A stretch of DNA of 64,000 nucleotides, taken from Candidatus Omnitrophota bacterium. GTDB taxonomy: Bacteria > Hinthialibacterota > Hinthialibacteria > Hinthialibacterales > Hinthialibacteraceae. Position 1 is the stretch's first letter; each line of letters begins with the position of its first letter. Both the position numbers and the translations under genes were made by a program. Below are positions 8,265-16,684 of this stretch, one piece after another. The notes below the pieces were generated by a model, which saw only the letters and a list, made by a program, of their open reading frames with translations, searched no databases and had not been told where the DNA came from. The stretch is from assembly GCA_040755155.1 (NCBI GenBank), contig JBFMBP010000053.1, positions 1-64,000 of the forward strand, read 5' to 3'.

Positions 8265-8852
8265 ATGGCCGATAGAAACGATCCCTCGCCGGTTGTTCGA
8301 AAACATAATCTATCGCGCCGCTTCATTCTTTTTGCGGCGGCGGTGAGCCATGCCGCCAGCGGCGAAGCCTTATCCCATAAGCTCGGCGTGAAGATCACAG
8401 ACGCCCAGGCGGATGCGCTGCGTTTTCTGGCCTTGAACGACCATGTCTCCATTGGGGAAATATCTATGGGTTTGGGCCATACTATCTCCGGCGCCACCAA
8501 AGCCGTCAATCGCTTGGAAAAGAACGGCTGGGTCGAACGCTATCACCAAGGCGACGATCAACGAGCCGTCTTTGTCCGGTTGACGAAAGAAGGAAAAAAA
8601 CTAGCTGATGGCCTCCTAACCGAAACGGAAAACAGGATGAACCGCATCCTTTGGAAACTGCGGCCCGAAACCGTCAAAGGTCTGGAAAGAGTTTTGGAAG
8701 AATTCCTCAAGGATTTCATCGACGACGAGCAAGTGGCCGCAAAACTATGCTCGGCGTGCGGATATGAAGGCGGCATCAATTGCTGCGAAACCGGCGTCGA
8801 TTGCGTTGTTGCCCACAAAATCAAGTCTCTGGACGGCTCCGAATGCGGTTGA
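8265..8852 (+). CDS. MarR-family regulator with C-terminal cysteine cluster
   Basis: 195 residues. A winged helix-turn-helix occupies about residues 45-115 (SIGEISMGLGHTISGATKAVNRLEK, then wing DDQRAVFVRLT). Dimerisation helices follow (to about 155). A short tail holds six cysteines at 162, 165, 173, 174, 180 and 194 (spacing C-x2-C-x7-CC-x5-C). The core is a standard MarR protein, but the tail is unusual and looks like a metal or Fe-S ligand set. ATG 8265 follows GTGAGG. It sits behind an A-type Fe-S carrier gene with a palindromic promoter, so it may autoregulate the pair. The cofactor and signal are unknown. Confidence 0.87.
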   Translation: MADRNDPSPVVRKHNLSRRFILFAAAVSHAASGEALSHKLGVKITDAQADALRFLALNDHVSIGEISMGLGHTISGATKAVNRLEKNGWVERYHQGDDQRAVFVRLTKEGKKLADGLLTETENRMNRILWKLRPETVKGLERVLEEFLKDFIDDEQVAAKLCSACGYEGGINCCETGVDCVVAHKIKSLDGSECG

Positions 8853-9183
8853 TTGATGCCGATCTTTCAATGGATTGAATAGTAAAACGACGCGATCCGC
8901 AGTTCCTTACTCGCTGATTCGATTTATCAATATTGTCTTCCAAAATGAAAAATCCGCCTATTCTCCAACTCATTCTTCGTTTTTTTTCACCCTTCCGTAA
9001 ATTTATGTAAAAAATATTTGCAGATTTTTATTCTCCCGCTCTTTTTTTTGAGTAAATTTCCTTGTAATATTTCTTGACACGGATACAAGTGGAATTATGG
9101 TTTTTCCTGAAGTGGTTGGGTAATCGCATTGATGTTGAGAGTTTGGCCGAACAAAGAAATCTTTTAGGGGATGATCGATTCTA
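8853..9183. other. Intergenic region before the sigma54 activator
   Basis: 331 bases, AT-rich. Apart from the candidate promoter at 9074-9101 I see no gene, RNA or terminator. No convincing -24/-12 sigma54 element was found. Confidence 0.5.
9074..9101 (+). promoter_or_regulatory. Putative promoter of the AAA+ activator gene
   Basis: TTGACA at 9074-9079, a 16-base spacer and TATGGT at 9096-9101, about 80 bases ahead of the start codon. The -35 is perfect and the -10 is weak. Confidence 0.4.
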
Positions 9184-10200
9184 ATGACAAGAAAAAAAGT
9201 CAGTTTCAGCCAAATCGTCTATAAAAGTCCAAAAATGGAGCAGATTGTACGAACGGCTCAGCGCATCGCCAATTCGGACATGCTGGCGTTGATTACGGGA
9301 GAAAACGGAACCGGCAAGGAAACCTTAGCGCAAGCCATCCATTACGACAGCGACCGCGCGGCGAACCGCTTCGTTTCGGTCAATTGCGCCGCTTTGCCGG
9401 ACGCTTTATTGGAAACCGAGCTGTTCGGACATGAAAAGGGAGCGTTCACCGGGGCGGTTTATTCCCGAAAAGGGAAATTCGAACAAGCCCAAGGCGGAAC
9501 CCTTTTTCTCGATGAAATCGGCGATATGAGCCTGACTTCGCAAGCGAAACTGCTTCGCGTCCTGGAAGAGCGGGTCGCGGAAAGAATCGGCGGCGGAGAA
9601 CCGGTTCCCTTGGATGTGCGTTTGATCGCGGCGGCGGATCAAAATCTTCATCGCCAGGTGAAAGAAGGTTCTTTCCGCCAGGATTTATACTATATCATCA
9701 AGGAAGTTCATCTCGACATTCCGCCGCTGCGGGAACGGAAAGAAGATATCCCTCTCTTAGTAGATTATTTTATCAAATTCTACAATAAGCAGTACCACAA
9801 AACCATTATGGGAATTTCCGACGCCGCCCTGCAATTTCTCATGCGGCACGATTGGCCGGGAAACGTCCGAGAATTGCATCACGTCGTCAAATGCGCAGTG
9901 TTGATGAACGATTCCCAGGAAACCATTTGGCTCGAACATATTCCCCTCGACATTCACCTCTCCGAGTCGGCCCGTTCCGCCGAGGAAAAAGCGGAAACCA
10001 AAGCCGACGAATTGCTGGAAATATTATCCCTGGACGAAGCGGAAAAACGCCATATTCTTCGCATTCTGGAATTTACGCGATTCAACAAAAGCCAGGCGGC
10101 GAATATCCTTAAAATATCCCGCCCGACGCTCGACCGGAAAATCGAGAAATATCAACTGCACAATATCAAAGTTCAGGAAAAAATTACCCGGACGAAATAA
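9184..10200 (+). CDS. Sigma54-dependent transcriptional activator without receiver domain
   Basis: A 338-residue bacterial enhancer-binding protein. The AAA+ domain starts almost at the N-terminus. It has Walker A GENGTGKE (39-46), the sigma54-contact loop GAFTGA (86-91), Walker B GGTLFLDE (104-111) and WPGNVREL. A Fis-type helix-turn-helix lies at the C-terminus (about 302-328, FNKSQAANILKISRPTLDRK). With no receiver, GAF or PAS domain it resembles PspF-type activators controlled by partner proteins or by expression level. It precedes the cohesin-like/pilM/secretin cluster on the same strand and may regulate it, although I found no clear sigma54 promoter. Confidence 0.92.
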   Translation: MTRKKVSFSQIVYKSPKMEQIVRTAQRIANSDMLALITGENGTGKETLAQAIHYDSDRAANRFVSVNCAALPDALLETELFGHEKGAFTGAVYSRKGKFEQAQGGTLFLDEIGDMSLTSQAKLLRVLEERVAERIGGGEPVPLDVRLIAAADQNLHRQVKEGSFRQDLYYIIKEVHLDIPPLRERKEDIPLLVDYFIKFYNKQYHKTIMGISDAALQFLMRHDWPGNVRELHHVVKCAVLMNDSQETIWLEHIPLDIHLSESARSAEEKAETKADELLEILSLDEAEKRHILRILEFTRFNKSQAANILKISRPTLDRKIEKYQLHNIKVQEKITRTK

Positions 10201-10275
10201 AAAATCGAAAAGAATAATTCTTCCCCCCCACAGGGGGATTCGCAGCCAAACTCGACTATTCTTCCAGTTTGAAAC

Positions 10276-10304
10276 TTGACATCGATAAGCGCCCACGATA
10301 CCTT
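10276..10304 (+). promoter_or_regulatory. Putative promoter before the cohesin-like protein gene
   Basis: TTGACA at 10276-10281, a 17-base spacer, and TACCTT at 10299-10304. It lies about 140 bases upstream of the ATG and would give a long leader. Confidence 0.4.
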
Positions 10305-10445
10305 TCGATAATAGGGAAGACGATGACCGGCAAACAACGGCCAATGACTGATCGTCCTTGGCGAATCTTGGCGGCGGGATGACCTCTTGCTTCCCAGACT
10401 CGTTATCGTGGAGTAGGATAGAATACGATAGCGAGGAGAATTTCA

Positions 10446-12347
10446 ATGAATTCGAAAAACAAACGGTTTCTGTTGTTCGCCGCCGCTCTAGGAACGGCGC
10501 TGGTTTTATTTGAGGTTCCAGAGACGCAGGCCCAATATGGCGGATATAATCAAAACTATAATAATTACAACCAGTACGGCGGTTCGCAGTATGGCGGTTC
10601 GCCGTATGGCGGCTCTTCCTACGGCGGCTCCCGCTTCGGCGGCATGTCTGGCGGCATGACTGGCCGGAGCGGATTGTCCGGCCGATCCGGACGCACCAGC
10701 CAATACAATCAATATGGCAACCAGGGATATAATCAAGGGAATTATCAAGGCTCCAGCTCCCGCAGCGGGCGAAGTACCAGCCGCTCCCGCAACAGCGGTT
10801 ATCAATCCTACGGCAATCTTCCCCAAAGCGCTCAAGGACAGCAGAATGTAACTCCAGGACAAACTCAACCCCAAAACCCGGCTTCTACGCGCCGCTCCGG
10901 CTTGAAAGGCGGAGCGGGCGCTCCTGGAGGCGATGCGGCTGGGGGTATTTCAGTACAGGGAACCGCCGGAGGGAATGCCGCCAACACTGCCCCCGGCGCT
11001 CCGGGAAGAGTCGGCGCTCCCGCTAGTAAACCCGCTAAGCAAGCAGAGATAAAAACGCGCCAATCCGCCGTTCTCTATCTCTCCACCCGCGATACTATCG
11101 TATTGGTCGACGAACCCATTCCCGTGGATGTCGTATTGGCCAATCCCAAAAAAAACACGTATAACAAAATTTCTTTTTCTTTAAAATATAATCCCAAAGA
11201 GCTTAAACCCGTTGCTGGAAAAGACAGCTTGGATCAATGGATTCCCGCCGCCTCGGTTTCTTATTCCTTAGATGATAGCGACAAGGTGGAAGCAAAAGCG
11301 GCGGCCCCCAATGCGGAGACGGTGAATACGAATGCCGCCCCCGCCGCTTCCGCCAAAACCGATAAGGCAACGCTGGAAGAAAAGAATGCCGCCGATGCGG
11401 CGCCTCCCGTAAAAACGCAAACTCCATTCATTATTCAAAAAAAGGCGGAAGTTTTTAAAGTCGTGGATAATACGGTGGATGACTTGAATGGGATTATCAC
11501 TTTTTCCGCTGCGGTAACCGGCGATAACATCAACGAATCGGGAGTGGTGGCGCGAATCACTTTCCTGACGTTAGCCGAATCCTCCAGTTCCAGCCTGGAA
11601 TTTCTTTACGAAGAACCGGGTAAGGAAGGGGAAGGCGACTTATTGACGGCGCTCTCCTCCGCAAAAGAGGATCGTCTTGGCGCCACAAGCAACCCCTACG
11701 ATGGAACCATCAATCTGGATTTCCAGATCGTTTCGTCCTATGAAAAAGCCAAAAGCAAACCCATCGTCAAACGGGCGGACGAACGGGATTCGGAAACCTC
11801 CGAAGACATATATAATACCCGTCTTCGCTTAATCTCTCGTCAGGAAAACGTCGATGTCGGCGAACCGATTGATGTGGATATTTATCTGGATAACAAAGAT
11901 AAGGCGCAAATCGACTCCGTCAGCCTTTTGATCGCCTACAATCCCCGTTGTCTCGAAGTCATCGATTCCGACGATTTCGCTTCCGGCGTTAATATTGACG
12001 ATAAAGAATACAAAAAAGATTTTCCCTTCGATTTTCCCAAAATGAATACGGTCGACGCGGATAAAGGCATCGTCGATTATCGTAAGATGGGTTATAAAGT
12101 TCCTATACGCGGGGACGGCGTATTGGCGACGATTCATTTCAAGACGCTTCGGCCCACGAAGAAAACCACTTTGAGAGTGTTCTTGAACGAATCCGGCGAA
12201 GATCCAACTACGGGAATCTTTTACCGTTACAAGGATCGCTTGGGCGACCCTAAGGATCCTTTCGACGGCGTTACGACATGTTCGGTCTCCGTGCAAGCAA
12301 CGGCGGCGTATATCAAAAAAGTGCGCCCCTCCGGCGATCGGGGATAA
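10446..12347 (+). CDS. Secreted Tyr/Gly/Asn-rich protein with two cohesin-like domains
   Basis: 633 residues with a clear signal peptide (cleavage after TQA near residue 29). Residues ~30-165 are low complexity: YGG repeats, NQYGG, SRSGRS, then Gln/Pro/Gly. Two beta-sandwich units follow at about 203-430 and 457-631. Both have the cohesin-like pattern V(L)VDEPIPVDVVLANP / VDVGEPIDVDIYLDNK, then LxYNP, and a GxxxxIxF strand near the end. An Ala-rich insert interrupts the first. Cohesin-like modules often occur in surface or pilus-associated proteins. Its place directly before pilMN and the secretin suggests a periplasmic or surface part of that machine. GAGGAG precedes the ATG. The exact function is unknown. 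Confidence 0.8.
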   Translation: MNSKNKRFLLFAAALGTALVLFEVPETQAQYGGYNQNYNNYNQYGGSQYGGSPYGGSSYGGSRFGGMSGGMTGRSGLSGRSGRTSQYNQYGNQGYNQGNYQGSSSRSGRSTSRSRNSGYQSYGNLPQSAQGQQNVTPGQTQPQNPASTRRSGLKGGAGAPGGDAAGGISVQGTAGGNAANTAPGAPGRVGAPASKPAKQAEIKTRQSAVLYLSTRDTIVLVDEPIPVDVVLANPKKNTYNKISFSLKYNPKELKPVAGKDSLDQWIPAASVSYSLDDSDKVEAKAAAPNAETVNTNAAPAASAKTDKATLEEKNAADAAPPVKTQTPFIIQKKAEVFKVVDNTVDDLNGIITFSAAVTGDNINESGVVARITFLTLAESSSSSLEFLYEEPGKEGEGDLLTALSSAKEDRLGATSNPYDGTINLDFQIVSSYEKAKSKPIVKRADERDSETSEDIYNTRLRLISRQENVDVGEPIDVDIYLDNKDKAQIDSVSLLIAYNPRCLEVIDSDDFASGVNIDDKEYKKDFPFDFPKMNTVDADKGIVDYRKMGYKVPIRGDGVLATIHFKTLRPTKKTTLRVFLNESGEDPTTGIFYRYKDRLGDPKDPFDGVTTCSVSVQATAAYIKKVRPSGDRG

Positions 12348-12440
12348 AAACCGAAACCCTTCCTTCTCGAGGCGAGTGTTGGTAGAATCGCGCCTGGCCG
12401 GATTGGGTTCGAATATCAAACGGAAAAAGGCGAGTATTCC

Positions 12441-14585
12441 ATGGCGAAAAGTCCACAACTGGTTATCGATATTGGTCAGCAGCAGATCAAAATTCTTCAA
12501 CTGAAAACCAGCGGCAAAGGGGGAGTCGGCGTCGTTAAGGCTGGCCGGTTGGCTTTGCCCGTTTCTCCCAACGCGGATCAGGACGAGTTCTATCTTCGAG
12601 TGGGGGAAACGCTGCCGATTTTGTTGCAGCAATTGGATATTAAAGAAAAACGCGCCATTGTATCCCTTCCCGGCCGCGCCGCCTTCACTCGCCGGTTGAA
12701 AGTGCCCGTTGTGCGCGGGCGTCAACTCGATCGCATTATCCGCTACGAAGCCCGGCAGCATATTCCCTTTCCCCTGGAACAGATCAATATGGATTACCAG
12801 GCGTCCAAGACGCCAGAGGACATTCTCGAAATGGATGTCAATCTGGTAGCCGTACGCCGCGAGTTTTCCGACGGTTATTCCAAAATCTTGAAAAAATGCG
12901 GCATCCGGTCGGATATTCTCGACGCCGCTCCGCTATGCATCTACAACGCCTATGCCTCCTCCCAACTTCGCAATCCGGAAGAAGTAACGGCGATTGTCTG
13001 CATCGGCGCATCCAGCATGGATATCGTGATCGAACAAAACGGTTCCATGCAGTTTATGCGCAGCGCTCCCACGGCGGGCGCCAGCTTGACGGCGCTTCTC
13101 GCCAAAAAGTTCGATATCTCCCTCGATGAAGCTGAACAATTTAAAACCAAGCCCGCCGCGGATTATCAGGACGACGGGAGGGGCATCACTCCGGAAAAAG
13201 TCTCTTCCACCCTGGAACAAGGATTTGAACGCATCGTTACCGAAATTCGTAAATCGTTCGATTTTTACGTCTCCCAAGCCGAATCCCATCCCGTCACCCG
13301 CATATTGGTCTGCGGCGGCACGGCGAAGATGGAAGGAACGGTGGAGTTCCTGGAAGATCGCCTTGGCGTTCCCGTCTCTTTCTTCGATGCCAGCTCAGTG
13401 GAAGGAGTAACCATTCCCGATGAATATCGATCGTTCCTGAAAAACGAACCGTGCCTCATCGGCATGGCCCTGCGGGCGGGCGGGAAATCCTTCAGCAATC
13501 TCAGTTTCTCCCCTTCCCATATCAAACAGCGGCTTGAACTGGAGCGCCGGGCGCCCATGCTTTCGTTGATGGCGCTGCTTTTGGTGGTTATGCTGGCCGG
13601 GGCGATTTATTTCCTCAATACCATGCTCAACACGCGCCGGCAAGCCCTGGCCCAAGCCAGCATGATCGTCAATCCTGGCATCACCGCCTCTTCCAATCTG
13701 AGGAAAGTCAGAGACGAACAGGATAATTACAACGAACGTTTTGAAAAAATCAATCAAGTCGCCGTAAAGCGGGGCAATTTAACCCGGATATTCCTCGAAG
13801 TGCAACGCTTGATTCCGGAATACGTCTGGCTGGAAAGCATCGAATTGACCAGCAGCAAAATGACGATCAAAGGACGAGCGCTCAACGACGAGAAAATTGC
13901 GGCGTATATTAAAAACCTCTATATGTCCCCGTTTTTCGACAACAACGCCGTGGTCTATAAAGAAGCGGATATTATCTCCGATCCCCTCAATCCCGCGCAA
14001 ACCCAGATTCAATTCACGATCGATCTGATCCGGTTCAACAAGCCGTCGGAAGAAGAAATCTCCTTTGTGAACGACCTGCGCTCCCGAACTCAGGAAACGA
14101 CGATCCTTCTCGTGAAATTCGAACGCGAGAAGCCCGACGACAATACTTCCCCCAGCACCGCTCTTCTCGGCGTCTTTGCGGAAGAAAGCGTCAAGGAGGA
14201 AATCAACCTGCTCAGTAAGGTTTTCGCTTCTTTGGTCGCTTCCAAAGACGAAACGGTCAAGATGATCGAAATTCGCTTTCACAATCGCGGAAACGAAGAA
14301 GTGCGCCGCATCCAGGTATCCCGCGAATCGATCGCCAAATTTAAGGATGGGCGTTTGAGCCAGGAAGATTTCGAGAAAGAATTCACTTTGATTACGCCTT
14401 CGCCAAGTCCCACGCCTTCGCCCACGCCCACGCCCGACCTGGAGGATGCCGGCGCCTCCGCCGGCATGTACGGCATGTACGGCATGATGGGCGGCATGAT
14501 GGGCGGAGTCGGCGGTGGGGCGGCGGCGGCTCCGGCGGAAGCCCCCGCGGCGGGCGGAGTGGAATCCGTTTTGGACGGCGGATGA
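12441..14585 (+). CDS. pilM: PilM-PilN fusion protein, type IV pilus/T2SS-like assembly platform
   Basis: 714 residues. Residues 1-345 are a PilM-type actin-like ATPase: LVIDIGQQQIKILQL at the start, a phosphate loop near IVCIGASSMDIVIEQNG, and a second at ILVCGGTAKMEG. A single transmembrane helix at 371-393 and a periplasmic PilN-like region (VWLESIELTSSKMTIKGRA, about 395-560) follow. A further domain (~560-655) precedes a Pro/Thr-rich linker and a Gly/Met-rich tail (~680-714). PilM and PilN are normally separate proteins that meet at the inner membrane, and here they are one chain. The next genes are a membrane TPR protein and a secretin, completing a PilMNOPQ-like set. Confidence 0.87.
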   Translation: MAKSPQLVIDIGQQQIKILQLKTSGKGGVGVVKAGRLALPVSPNADQDEFYLRVGETLPILLQQLDIKEKRAIVSLPGRAAFTRRLKVPVVRGRQLDRIIRYEARQHIPFPLEQINMDYQASKTPEDILEMDVNLVAVRREFSDGYSKILKKCGIRSDILDAAPLCIYNAYASSQLRNPEEVTAIVCIGASSMDIVIEQNGSMQFMRSAPTAGASLTALLAKKFDISLDEAEQFKTKPAADYQDDGRGITPEKVSSTLEQGFERIVTEIRKSFDFYVSQAESHPVTRILVCGGTAKMEGTVEFLEDRLGVPVSFFDASSVEGVTIPDEYRSFLKNEPCLIGMALRAGGKSFSNLSFSPSHIKQRLELERRAPMLSLMALLLVVMLAGAIYFLNTMLNTRRQALAQASMIVNPGITASSNLRKVRDEQDNYNERFEKINQVAVKRGNLTRIFLEVQRLIPEYVWLESIELTSSKMTIKGRALNDEKIAAYIKNLYMSPFFDNNAVVYKEADIISDPLNPAQTQIQFTIDLIRFNKPSEEEISFVNDLRSRTQETTILLVKFEREKPDDNTSPSTALLGVFAEESVKEEINLLSKVFASLVASKDETVKMIEIRFHNRGNEEVRRIQVSRESIAKFKDGRLSQEDFEKEFTLITPSPSPTPSPTPTPDLEDAGASAGMYGMYGMMGGMMGGVGGGAAAAPAEAPAAGGVESVLDGG

Positions 14586-14663
14586 GAAGCATCTTCCTCA
14601 AGCGTTGGATTGGCGGGAATTCGTAGCGAATAACAAAACCCTTCAAAGGATGGTGATAGTATC

Positions 14664-16220
14664 TTGGGCCTTTCGATCGATAAAGAAGCGTTGCTGGAAT
14701 ACGTCTCCAAGAAAAAAGATTCTCTCTTCATCGGTCTGTTGGTGATTGTGATATTGGCGGGCGGTTGGTTTCTTTATCAAAAAAGCGCGCTATCCGTCAA
14801 CGACATATTGGATGAAATTCTCCGAAAAGAGCCTCCTAAAGGGCCGGGAGGAGCAGAAAATACAGCCGTTACATCGAACGAAGTGGTCGATAATCTGCTG
14901 AAAAAGCGAGCCGCCGAGGATTACAATTTGAAGCGCAATCCATTCGGCTCGCCGGAAGATCAGATGAAGAAGCGCCAGGAAGTCGAAGCCGCCTATCAAC
15001 GCGGCGTCGATCTCTTCCAGGCGGGCCAATTCGATGCGGCGATTCAACAATTCGACAAAGTCATTGCCTTGGACGTCACCGAAACCCGCATCTCTTATTC
15101 CATCCTTCCCTCCGAATACAAACGCCGGGCGCAGCGGGAAAACCTGAAGCGGAATTTCGACCGCGTTCTCGCCAGCGCGAAAGCCGACGTCGATGAAGGC
15201 AATCGTCAGGCGCAGGCGGGCGCGATCGTCGAAGCCCAGACGGTCTTAACGCGGGCCGACGATACCCTCCGGCGATGCATCGATTCCGATCCCGAGGGCG
15301 CCGCCATCGGTAAAGAGAATATCGAGCAAATTAAGAACCTGCAACTACTAGCTTTCGACCGGTTGATGCAGATCAAGGGACAGGTTTTGATCGGAGAATT
15401 CAATCGCGAACTGGGAGAAGCCCGCACGGCCCTCTCCGGCTCCAACTTCATCGAAATGCTGAAAAAAGTCGTCGCTTTGATTAAAGTCCAAAGCGATGTA
15501 AAAGCCATCGATCCCAACGCCAAGTTGGTCAGCCGCGATCAGGTCAATCAATTGAACTCCCTGGTGGAACAGATCCAAGCTAAAGTCAAAGACAATTTCC
15601 AGGCGCTCGTAGCGCAGGCGGATCAGCAATTCACCGAAGGAGCCGTCCAAAAAGACATGCAAAAAACGAGTCAAGCGGTCTACGCCCTGCAAATGGCGCG
15701 CAACTTCGATCCTAACGATAAGGATCTTGCCAAAAAATTGACGGATTACGCCGCCCGGCGCGCCGATCTCGTCATGGAAATCGCAACGAAATTCCTCGCC
15801 GATCAACAAGCGCTTCTCGACAAAGGCGAATTCGAGAAATTCGACCTCCAAAACAAGCGTCAACTGCTGGGGGAAGTGCTTGCTCTTCGCAATATCGCGT
15901 TGAACGCCGCCCAAAAGAATCAAGCGAGCGAACTCGAAAACAAATTGAAAGCGCTGAGATTGCCGCCTCCAGTAACCGACGATTTCGAAGTGCTCAGCAT
16001 TCAGCCGCCCGCTGGAACCTCGGGAGGAAAATATAAAATCGAAGTAATGGATAAGACCAGCCGAGGCACCGCCAGCAAGAAATTATTGTACCTCAGTCAA
16101 GGCCAGACCGACCCGCGATCGAAAATCGTTCTTAAGCAAGTTGACACTAGCAATGGCTTTGTTATACTCTCAAAATCTGGTTATACGGACGCCAAGGTGG
16201 AAATAAGTCCAAAAAAATAG
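14664..16220 (+). CDS. Single-pass membrane TPR protein, possible PilO/PilP counterpart
   Basis: 518 residues with one transmembrane helix (about 20-40, LFIGLLVIVILAGGWFLY) near the N-terminus. A periplasmic region rich in TPR-like helices follows (for example AYQRGVDLFQAGQFDAAIQQFDKVI split over 110-135, and later Gln/Ala-rich repeats). A small beta domain at the C-terminus (~440-518) ends the protein. No recognised PilO or PilP signature was seen, but position and topology match a linker between the PilM/N platform and the secretin. The start is TTG at 14664, since the reading frame has no nearby ATG. AAAGGA lies 13 bases upstream, a long spacing. Confidence 0.72.
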   Translation: MGLSIDKEALLEYVSKKKDSLFIGLLVIVILAGGWFLYQKSALSVNDILDEILRKEPPKGPGGAENTAVTSNEVVDNLLKKRAAEDYNLKRNPFGSPEDQMKKRQEVEAAYQRGVDLFQAGQFDAAIQQFDKVIALDVTETRISYSILPSEYKRRAQRENLKRNFDRVLASAKADVDEGNRQAQAGAIVEAQTVLTRADDTLRRCIDSDPEGAAIGKENIEQIKNLQLLAFDRLMQIKGQVLIGEFNRELGEARTALSGSNFIEMLKKVVALIKVQSDVKAIDPNAKLVSRDQVNQLNSLVEQIQAKVKDNFQALVAQADQQFTEGAVQKDMQKTSQAVYALQMARNFDPNDKDLAKKLTDYAARRADLVMEIATKFLADQQALLDKGEFEKFDLQNKRQLLGEVLALRNIALNAAQKNQASELENKLKALRLPPPVTDDFEVLSIQPPAGTSGGKYKIEVMDKTSRGTASKKLLYLSQGQTDPRSKIVLKQVDTSNGFVILSKSGYTDAKVEISPKK

Positions 16221-16684
16221 GGATGCAATTCCCTTATTCCTCTTGCGCTGAGCCTCTTCGGCGTTTTCCCATTTGAAGCGGCGAGCAGCGGTATCTTGAC
16301 TTTAATGTTATTTTTTTGGGATAAGATTCGATAAAATAACGAACGCAAAGACTTCGTCCTTGCGGCGGCGTTCGTATTATTCGTCCTACTTTGAATTTCG
16401 TTTCCTCTGAATTAAGATGAAACGAGTCAACGATGGTTTTCTTTTTGCGTGAAAGAAAAAACTCATTGTTTTTTGCGTGCGATGGATGGCGAGAGGGCTG
16501 GAGCATGACTCGCGGCGTAAGAAAAAATATGCGCTGGGAGCAGTGAAATTCGCCTCTCCGGATGCGGCGATCGGGTTGGGAATGTGCGGAAAATCAAGCG
16601 TTTTGAGTAGAGGTTCTTTCCACCCTCTCCATGATGCGATTCATACTACGACACAATCAGTAGAAGAATTAAGGAGAAGCATAG
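16221..16684. other. Intergenic region before the secretin gene
   Basis: 464 bases. It contains the hairpin at 16339-16375 and a good ribosome-binding site (AAGGAG at 16671-16676) for the secretin. A 77-codon open frame overlapping the secretin start looks spurious. I see no further gene. Confidence 0.5.
16339..16375. other. Hairpin in the secretin leader
   Basis: ACGAACGC (16339-16346) and GCGTTCGT (16368-16375) are perfect reverse complements around a 21-base loop. The loop can itself form an alternative pairing (GCAAaGAC with GTCcTTGC). It has no run of T, so it is not an obvious terminator. It could be a structured leader or a protein-binding site. Confidence 0.35.

Noticed and set aside
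10506-10874. Minus-strand Ala/Gly-rich membrane-like frame
   Set aside because: It is a mirror of the low-complexity region of the cohesin-like protein and has no independent support.
14392-14731. Minus-strand Pro/Arg-rich frames over the end of pilMN
   Set aside because: They result from the Gly/Met and Pro/Thr-rich coding sequence read backward.
16477-16684. Small open frame before the secretin gene
   Set aside because: It has no ribosome-binding site, unnatural composition and overlaps the secretin start.
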